From DATBDN01 sp963715995 (GTDB lineage: Bacteria > Actinomycetota > Thermoleophilia > Solirubrobacterales > Thermoleophilaceae), in NCBI GenBank assembly GCA_963715995.1, contig OY970283.1, positions 1,922,001-1,986,000 of the forward strand: DNA of 64,000 nt, written 5' to 3'. The notes under the pieces are model-generated. The model ran no database searches. It saw nothing but the letters and a program-made list of their open reading frames with translations, and had not been told where the DNA came from. The stretch's first letter is position 1. Each line of letters opens with the position of its first letter. Shown in pieces: positions 59,391 to 64,000 of the stretch. The position numbers and the translations under genes were made by a program.

Positions 59391-59793
59391 GTGCCTCCTA
59401 TCCAGGGCATCTACGAGACGGTTCTCTACGCCGACGACATCCCGGCAGCGGTCGCGTTCTACACCGACGTGGTCGGGCTCCACGCGGTCGAGGCGCCAGA
59501 CGACGGCTCGGCCGCGTTCCGGCTGGACGACCGCGGGATGTTGCTTCTGTTCGTCGCGGCCAGAAGCGCGGCGCCCGGGCGCTTCGTGCCCTCACACGGG
59601 ACGACGGGGGCGGGGCACGTCGCGTTCAGGCTCGCCGAGGGCGAACTCGACGCGTTCGCCGAACGGGTGCGAGCGGCTGGGGTCGAGATCGAGCGCGAGA
59701 TCACCTGGCCGCTCGGCGGCCGCTCGTTCTACGTCCGGGATCCGGCCTGGCAACTCGGTGGAGTTCGTCGAAGGGGAGATCTGGGATGGCTAG
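59391..59793 (+). pseudogene. VOC-family (glyoxalase-like) protein with a frameshift near its end
   Basis: The frame starts at GTG 59391 and encodes a single VOC domain: GIYETVLYADDIPAAVAFYT, MLLLFVAARS, GHVAFRLAEGEL, then GGRSFYVRDPA. At 59743-59751 the normal family ending (aGNSVEFVEGEIW) is only read after a +1 shift: ggc aac tcg gtg gag ttc gtc gaa, to TAG 59791. A single extra T at 59748 would explain it. In the unshifted frame the protein runs on with no family match. The end overlaps the next gene's ATG. Confidence 0.82.
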
Positions 59794-60193
59794 CCGCTCG
59801 CGACGGGCGTTCGCGCGGCGCGTGGTGCGCAACACCTCGTCGGTGGAGCGCTACCTCCAGGCCGGGGCCGTGCCGCGCTTCATCGAGCGCGCGCGTCAGA
59901 TCGAGGACAGCAAGCGCCGCCACCGCGTACGGCTCGAGCGCGCGTACGCCTGGACGCGAGAACAGTGCGGGGACGACGCGGCGGCGTTCGCCGAGCGCTG
60001 GCGGGCAATCGCGGAGGGCTGGCGCTTCGACGACGTGAACGAGCTGATCGCAGAGCACAACACGTGGTATCCGGCGGAGCGGCGGCTGCCGCTCAGCCCG
60101 CGCACCGGCGACTACCTGACGATCGGGAATCGCGACTGGCGCCACACGCCGCTCGACAGCGGCTGGATCCTGGGACAGTTTCCGGCCAGCTGA
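59786..60193 (+). CDS. Hypothetical basic protein
   Basis: 135 residues from ATG 59786. The N-terminal half is strongly basic and helical (SRRAFARRVVRNTSSVERYL, IERARQIEDSKRRHRVRLER); the C-terminal half is aromatic (WRAIAEGWRFDDVNELIAEH, NTWYPAERRLPLSP, IGNRDWRHTPLDSGWIL). No family recognised. It overlaps the end of the broken VOC gene and lies 41 bp upstream of the HTH gene. Confidence 0.55.
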   Translation: MASRSRRAFARRVVRNTSSVERYLQAGAVPRFIERARQIEDSKRRHRVRLERAYAWTREQCGDDAAAFAERWRAIAEGWRFDDVNELIAEHNTWYPAERRLPLSPRTGDYLTIGNRDWRHTPLDSGWILGQFPAS

Positions 60194-60234
60194 GACGTTC
60201 CCGTTTGCGAGCCACGGGTATTGCAGGCGCGACC

Positions 60235-60570
60235 ATGTCCGATCCGATCCTCAAAGCACTCGACGACCTCGAGGTCGCAATCGACGGCAACGTCGAGCGC
60301 GCCGCGCAGATCAAGGCACGGATCCAGGAGATACGCGAGCGCCGGGCCGCCGGCCTCACCTACAAGGAGATCGTGTCAAACGAGACAAGCCCGCTGATCG
60401 TGCAGCTGATCAGCGAGAGCGCGGGCGCGCTGGCCGACTACGGGGTCCAGCTGCGGCGCACGCAGGCCCGGGTGCTGTATGAGGAGGGCCTGACGATGGA
60501 GCGGATCGCCGTGCTCTTCGGGGTGACCCGCCAGCGCGTCTCGGCGCTGCTCAAGGCGAGCTCCGGGTAG
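60235..60570 (+). CDS. Small protein with C-terminal helix-turn-helix
   Basis: 111 residues from ATG 60235. The N-terminal part is helical and charged (AAQIKARIQEIRERRAAGLT); the C-terminal ~40 residues form a Trp-free HTH resembling sigma region 4 or ParB-like motifs (LYEEGLTMERIAVLFGVTRQ, RVSALLKASSG). It is probably DNA-binding, with an unknown target. The carbonic anhydrase gene follows 10 bp downstream. Confidence 0.65.
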   Translation: MSDPILKALDDLEVAIDGNVERAAQIKARIQEIRERRAAGLTYKEIVSNETSPLIVQLISESAGALADYGVQLRRTQARVLYEEGLTMERIAVLFGVTRQRVSALLKASSG

Positions 60571-60580
60571 AACCCGTGGC

Positions 60581-61070
60581 GTGAGCGCCACGGACGAGCT
60601 TCTGAAGAACAACGAGTCTTACGCCGAGGGCTTCAGCGCCGCCTCGGCGCCAGGCCGGCGCGAAGCGGGTCGCGATCCTGGCCTGCATGGACGCGCGCCT
60701 GGATCCGGCGCGCGCGCTCGGCCTCGCAGAGGGCGACGCGCACGTGATCCGCAACGCGGGCGGCGTCGTCACCGACGACGCGCTCCGATCACTGGCGATC
60801 TCGCAGCACCTGCTGGGAACGACCGAGATCGTGCTGATCCAGCACACGGACTGCGGAATGCAGACGTTCACCGACGAGGAGCTCGCCGAGCGGCTCGAAC
60901 AGCACGCCGGCGAGCGGCCGCCGTTCGCAGCGCAGGCGTTCGAGGACCTCGAGCAGAACCTGCGCGAGTCCGTAGAAGCCCTGAAAGCAAGCCCGTTCCT
61001 GCTCGACGTGACCTCGGTGAGGGGGTTCGTCTACGACGTCGAGAGCGGGCGGCTGAGGGAACTTTCGTAA
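60581..61070 (+). pseudogene. Beta-carbonic anhydrase interrupted by a +1 frameshift
   Basis: GTG 60581 starts the usual N-terminus (MSATDELLKNNESYAEGF) in one frame. From about 60650 the family sequence is in the next frame: gcc ggc gcg aag cgg gtc, leading into ACMDARLDPARALGL, VIRNAGGVVTDDALRSLAIS, QHTDCGM and TSVRGFVYDVESGRLRELS. Zinc ligands Cys (ACMDAR) and His/Cys (HTDC) are present. A single extra base near 60645-60655 explains the break. An internal start at ATG 60687 would lose the first zinc Cys, so the gene is broken unless corrected. Confidence 0.85.
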
Positions 61071-61119
61071 CAAGTTTCCATAACCGCCATTATCGAGCGT
61101 TGCGGGAGGAGCGGCGCTG

Positions 61120-61139
61120 CCGCTTTTCGTCCGAAGCGG
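61120..61139. repeat. Short palindrome CCGCTT-N8-AAGCGG (member 1)
   Basis: CCGCTTTTCGTCCGAAGCGG is a 6-bp perfect inverted repeat with an 8-nt loop between the carbonic anhydrase and VOC genes. Related CCGCTT...TCGTCC sequences recur at 61843, 62121 and 62416. Confidence 0.5.
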
Positions 61140-61150
61140 TAGCGCGTGCG

Positions 61151-61564
61151 TCAGTGGAACTGCGGGATGAAGGAGATGCCGACGATCAAGCCTTCGTCGG
61201 AGATGAGTCGCGCGACGGTTTGGCCCCACGGCTCTGTGCGCGCGCCGTGGACGAGCTGATATCCGCTGCGCTCGAGTTCGTCCGCAGCGGTCGCGACGGT
61301 TTCGGGTCTGTCGACATCGAACTCGACGCTCGCCTGCGGTCGCACGCGGTCGCGTGGCCATTCGCGCGTCCCAAAGCACGCCTCCGCCGCTTGCGACAGC
61401 GGCCATATGCCGAAGCTCTTGACACCGGCAACGTTCTCGCTGTGCAGGTACTCGCCACCCTCGTTCGTTGTGAGTGGGAGGCCGAGTGCGTCGACATACA
61501 GCTGCCTGCTCGCGGCGACGTCGGGCGTGATCACGGCGAAGGTCGACATGAATTGCAGGTTCAT
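61151..61564 (-). CDS. VOC-family (glyoxalase/bleomycin-resistance-like) protein
   Basis: 137 residues from ATG 61564. Single VOC domain: STFAVITPDVAASRQLYVDA, then LHSENVAGVKSFGIW, RPQASVEFDV and GYQLVHGARTEPWGQTVARL. Metal-ligand positions are not obvious, so a binding or resistance role is as likely as an enzyme. It is isolated between the carbonic anhydrase and the CxxCxGxG gene, in a stretch of lower gene density. Confidence 0.75.
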   Translation of the reverse strand: MNLQFMSTFAVITPDVAASRQLYVDALGLPLTTNEGGEYLHSENVAGVKSFGIWPLSQAAEACFGTREWPRDRVRPQASVEFDVDRPETVATAADELERSGYQLVHGARTEPWGQTVARLISDEGLIVGISFIPQFH

Positions 61565-61600
61565 GGCGCGCACGCTACGTAATGCGTACCGCATCTCGTC

Positions 61601-61834
61601 CTAAGCGGCAGTGACGTATCCGGTGCCGTCGCAGTCGGGGCAAGCCCCGAAGCTGCTCCCCATGCCTGTCCCGCGTGGCTTATGGACGCCAGGGACGCGA
61701 CCTGAGCCGCCGCATGTCTGGCAGCGGTGTCCGGAGCGCCCATGACGGCCGCTCGCCTGCTCGCGGTTCGCAAGTTCACGCTCGGAACGTTCAGCGCCAG
61801 TCATCCGTTGTTCGGGGGCCTTCGCCATCCGCAT
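61601..61834 (-). CDS. Small DnaJ-type zinc-finger-like protein (CxxCxGxG repeats)
   Basis: 77 residues from ATG 61834. Two CxxCxGxG modules as in the DnaJ zinc domain: CQTCGGSGRVPG and CPDCDGTGYV, separated by about 20 residues. The N-terminal half is charged (ERSERELANREQASGR) and lacks a J domain. Likely a small zinc protein. Boundary and coding status are moderately secure because of the exact motif pair. Confidence 0.6.
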   Translation of the reverse strand: MRMAKAPEQRMTGAERSERELANREQASGRHGRSGHRCQTCGGSGRVPGVHKPRGTGMGSSFGACPDCDGTGYVTAA

Positions 61835-61842
61835 GAATGGTG

Positions 61843-61906
61843 GCAGCCGCTTTTGCTTGCGTCCGGGTCCGACTACCGGTCTTTGTCCTGAGCGGAAGCG
61901 GGGCTG
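61843..61906. repeat. Imperfect inverted repeat with CCGCTT/AAGCGG core (member 2)
   Basis: GCAGCCGCTT (61843-61852) faces AAGCGGGGCTGC (61895-61906), pairing over about 10 bp with a 2-base offset; the loop contains GTCCGGGTCCGA and ACCGG. It lies between the CxxCxGxG gene and the 59-residue membrane gene. Confidence 0.4.
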
Positions 61907-61912
61907 CGCTCG

Positions 61913-62092
61913 CTAGAAGCCGCCCTTTCCGCCACGAACCAGGTGGTGAAGCCACTGGAACATCCCTGACTCGGGAAACTCGTCGGTCTCGCCGCGGCCA
62001 GAAGTGCGTGCAATAGCCCGGATGTAGATCACGAGCACGGCGACAAAGCCAAGAAGCACAAGGGCCACCAGCACACCGAGAAGCACTTCCAT
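61913..62092 (-). CDS. Small single-TM membrane protein
   Basis: 59 residues from ATG 62092. One strong membrane helix (LLGVLVALVLLGFVAVLVIY, about 4-23), then a short charged tail with FQWLHHLVRGGKGGF. No family recognised. Coding is suggested by the clean helix and start, but the gene is short and isolated. Confidence 0.45.
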   Translation of the reverse strand: MEVLLGVLVALVLLGFVAVLVIYIRAIARTSGRGETDEFPESGMFQWLHHLVRGGKGGF

Positions 62093-62120
62093 CAGGCGAG
62101 TATGGCTCGCACACGGCACC

Positions 62121-62158
62121 TCCGCTTTCGTCGGTGAGCAGCTACCGCTCTTCGTCCA
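62121..62158. repeat. Paired CCGCTtTCGTC-type motifs (member 3)
   Basis: Two copies of the core in direct orientation: TCCGCTTTCGTCGG (62121-62134) and ACCGCTCTTCGTCCA (62145-62159). They are in the gap between the two small membrane genes. Confidence 0.35.
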
Positions 62159-62273
62159 ATGCAGGAGCAGAGCAAGATCGACCTGCCGCATTGATCAGCC
62201 TGTGTTCGGGTAGGTCGACTGCATCGACCCCGGCTTCGGCACTCCCAAGGACGCCGCCTACCTGTACGTCCGC

Positions 62274-62408
62274 ATGCTGGTTGTTGCGGCAGTACTCCTG
62301 ATTGCGCTCGCGGTGTTTTCCGCCCCACCCATGATCGCCGGAACCATCGTCACAGGGGTTTTGATCGTGACCGGCTTCTGGTTGATACGGCGCAAGTCAA
62401 CCTCGTAG
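62274..62408 (+). CDS. Possible 44-residue membrane protein
   Basis: ATG 62274 to TAG 62408, too short for most gene finders. The peptide is two hydrophobic helices with a Pro-rich turn and a basic end: LVVAAVLLIALAVFSAPPMI, then VTGVLIVTGFWLIRRKSTS. The frame is open back to 62214, but the upstream codons look non-hydrophobic. No good ribosome-binding site is seen. Plausible but unproven. Confidence 0.35.
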   Translation: MLVVAAVLLIALAVFSAPPMIAGTIVTGVLIVTGFWLIRRKSTS

Positions 62409-62415
62409 ACGGACT

Positions 62416-62434
62416 GCCGCTTCCGTCCGAAAGC
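62416..62434. repeat. Short palindrome-like CCGCTTCCGTCCGAAAGC (member 4)
   Basis: GCCGCTTCCGTCCGAAAGC resembles member 1 with a shorter stem (GCTT/AAGC with one shift). It sits just 3' of the 44-residue ORF. Confidence 0.35.
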
Positions 62435-62611
62435 ACAGCGCCGGGATCACCGCCGCCATGGTCGAGCGTTGCGCGGAAGCGAGGGCGACGCGGACATTCT
62501 CGGGGGTCATCCGTTTGGACGACGCAAGTTCGTCCGCCGGGATGACGACCGACCCACGTGTGAGTGGGAGGCTGGGATCAGCATCCGCCCAAAGCAAGGA
62601 GGCGTAGGGAA

Positions 62612-62794
62612 ATGATCAGCCAGCTCACTCACATCGCGGCACAGGAGCAACTCGAATCGCAGCTCCGCTCGGCACGCAGCCACCGCCAGGCTGCCGTGGT
62701 CAACGCTCAGAAGCGCGACATCGCAACATTCGTCGTTCCCGAGCCTCACCCGCGCCGGCTCCACCTGCGGCGGCGGCCGCAGATCGCCGCTTAG
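62612..62794 (+). CDS. Small basic protein with strong ribosome-binding site
   Basis: 60 residues from ATG 62612. AAGGAGG at 62596-62602 is 9 nt before the ATG, one of the best sites in the window. The peptide begins MISQLTHIAAQEQLESQLRS and ends with a basic run (PHPRRLHLRRRPQIAA). No family recognised. The gap from the 44-residue ORF to this gene (62409-62611) otherwise holds only member 4 of the short repeats. Confidence 0.5.
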   Translation: MISQLTHIAAQEQLESQLRSARSHRQAAVVNAQKRDIATFVVPEPHPRRLHLRRRPQIAA

Positions 62795-62914
62795 CCGCGC
62801 ATCCACCAACCGAAGCTTCGAGGGCCCGCCACGTGCGGGTCCTCCGCGTTTGGCGGCGGGTGAGCGCATGAGCGCAGAGCCCCAGCTTCCGCCCATCTCC
62901 GTACCATCCACCGC

Positions 62915-64000
62915 CTGACGGGCTCCGGGTCTCAGCCTGCCTTTCTTGCTCAGAGTCTCCAGCGGGTCACGGAGGCGGCCCTTGCGTATCTGGATCTCGA
63001 CCGGCTGCTCGACGCGCTGCTCGACCGGATCCTCGAGGTCCTCGATGCGGACACGACCGCGATCCTGCTGCTGGACGAGGACACCGACGAACTGGTCGCT
63101 CGCGCTGCGCGCGGGCTCGAGGAGGAGGTCGCGCGTGGCTTCCGCGTCGCGGTAGGCCGCGGGTTCGCCGGGCGCGTAGCGGCCACTGGCAAGCCGGTCG
63201 TGATCGACGACCTCAAGCCGGGCGACGCCGTGAACCCGCTGCTCTACGAGAAGCAGATCCGCTCGCTGCTCGGCGTGCCCCTGATCGTCGAAGGCCGGCT
63301 GGTCGGCGTCCTCCACGTCGGCTCGCTCACCGTGCGGCCGTTCAGCGAGGAGGACACTTCGGTACTCCAGATCGTGGCCGATCGCGTCGCGCTGGCGATC
63401 GACCACGCGCGCCTGTTCGAGCGGGAGCGCCGTGCGCGCACCGAGGCCGAGCAGGCCGTGGAGCGCCTCAGCCAGCTCCAATCCGTCACCGAGAGCGCGC
63501 TCGCCTACCTCGATCTCAACGAGCTCCTCCAGGTTCTCCTCGAGCGCGTGGTCGAGATGCTCGGCGTCGACACCGCCGCGGTGCTGATCGCGACCGAGGA
63601 CGGCAGCAACCTCACCGCGCGCGCCGCGCGGGGGCTCGAGGAGGAGGTCGAGCGCGGCTTCAGCCTGCCGATTGGAGAGGGCTTCGCGGGGCGGATCGCC
63701 GCGGAGCGCCGCCCTGTGATCCTGCCCGCGATCTCACGCGAGACCGTCGTGAACCCGCTGATGTTCGAGAAGGGCGTCGCCTCGCTCATGGGCGTGCCGA
63801 TGATCGTGGAGCGCCGGCTGGTGGGCGTGATGCACGTCGGCAGCCTCACACCGCGGGACTTCACCGACGACGAGGCCGATCTCCTCCAGGCCGTGGCCGA
63901 CCGGGTCGGCCTTGCGATCGAGCACGATCGCCTGTTCGAGCAGCACCGAGTCGCGGAGATGATGCAGCGCTCGCTGCTGCCCGAGGACCTGCCCCAGCCC
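62915..64000 (+). CDS. GAF-GAF-SpoIIE phosphatase, 5' end uncertain, truncated at the window end
   Basis: The frame 62915 to the window end encodes two tandem GAF domains, each of about 150-170 residues (LQRVTEAALAYLDLDRLLDA ... LGVPLIVEGRLVGVLHVGSL; LQSVTESALAYLDLNELLQV ... MGVPMIVERRLVGVMHVGSL), so similar that they must be a duplication. At the end LMQRSLLPEDLPQP-type sequence (MMQRSLLPEDLPQP) marks the start of a SpoIIE/RsbU phosphatase. No ATG/GTG/TTG precedes the first GAF; CTG 62915 is the only option. Alternatively ATG 62868 starts MSAEPQLPPISVPSTA in another frame and one base is missing near 62915. A second member of the family at 41168. Confidence 0.75.
   Translation, partial: MTGSGSQPAFLAQSLQRVTEAALAYLDLDRLLDALLDRILEVLDADTTAILLLDEDTDELVARAARGLEEEVARGFRVAVGRGFAGRVAATGKPVVIDDLKPGDAVNPLLYEKQIRSLLGVPLIVEGRLVGVLHVGSLTVRPFSEEDTSVLQIVADRVALAIDHARLFERERRARTEAEQAVERLSQLQSVTESALAYLDLNELLQVLLERVVEMLGVDTAAVLIATEDGSNLTARAARGLEEEVERGFSLPIGEGFAGRIAAERRPVILPAISRETVVNPLMFEKGVASLMGVPMIVERRLVGVMHVGSLTPRDFTDDEADLLQAVADRVGLAIEHDRLFEQHRVAEMMQRSLLPEDLPQP

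Noticed and set aside
62397..62597. 66-residue minus-strand ORF
   Set aside because: No ribosome-binding site, no features, and it runs through repeat member 4; composition is not gene-like.

Overview
The window is high-GC (estimated by eye at about 70%), densely coded bacterial chromosome. The gene content points to an actinobacterium, most likely of class Thermoleophilia (Solirubrobacterales-like). Pointers are the core block ftsK - RodZ-like HTH - cinA - thpR - recA - recX, an RNase Y gene, the actinobacterial/Gram-positive MurT-GatD pair, a DapL-type aminotransferase next to dapF, SpoIIE-type phosphatases with GAF/PAS sensors, frequent GTG starts, and many 1-4 nt ATGA/GTGA overlaps. This placement is inference; no rRNA or tRNA gene was found to test it.

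Layout. 0-12.3 kb: housekeeping on the + strand (ftsK 3' part, RodZ-like protein, cinA, thpR, coiled-coil gene on -, recA-recX, rny, an MFS exporter, miaB-miaA). 12.3-18.3 kb: a secreted protein, a lipid-binding-fold protein, dapF-dapL, a secreted glucuronyl-epimerase-like protein. 18.4-27.4 kb: a long intergenic repeat (second copy; the first is at 3.9-4.5 kb), two NAD-dependent epimerases flanking hflX-dut, and two coupled secreted paralogues sharing a C-terminal domain with the 12.3 kb protein. 27.5-32 kb: a translationally coupled minus-strand operon: class II amidotransferase, diacylglycerol-kinase-like lipid kinase, MurT, a methyltransferase and GatD. 32-46 kb: a phosphatase-like protein lacking its catalytic Cys, HAD phosphatases, a cyclophilin lipoprotein, a secreted parallel beta-helix protein, an EamA transporter, RNase D, YihY, a five-domain GAF-PAS-GAF-PP2C-HATPase regulator and a secreted ceramidase-like enzyme. 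46-64 kb: metabolic and accessory genes (benzoylformate-decarboxylase-like enzyme plus FAD/Fe-S 2-hydroxyacid dehydrogenase, SDR, VOC proteins, carbonic anhydrase), then a patch of very small genes and short palindromes, ending in a truncated GAF-GAF-phosphatase gene.

Most unusual points: (1) an approximately 500 bp intergenic repeat, present twice in the same orientation, built from hairpins with a 51-nt period that also read as a 17-residue peptide repeat; (2) a DapF homologue with Ser at both catalytic Cys positions (73 and 214), coupled to dapL; (3) a shared FecR-like C-terminal domain on three secreted proteins; (4) a methyltransferase gene inside murT-gatD; (5) four genes between 46 and 61 kb, and probably a fifth at 62.9 kb, each broken by what looks like a single-base indel, with none seen in the first 46 kb; (6) two genes whose best start is CTG.
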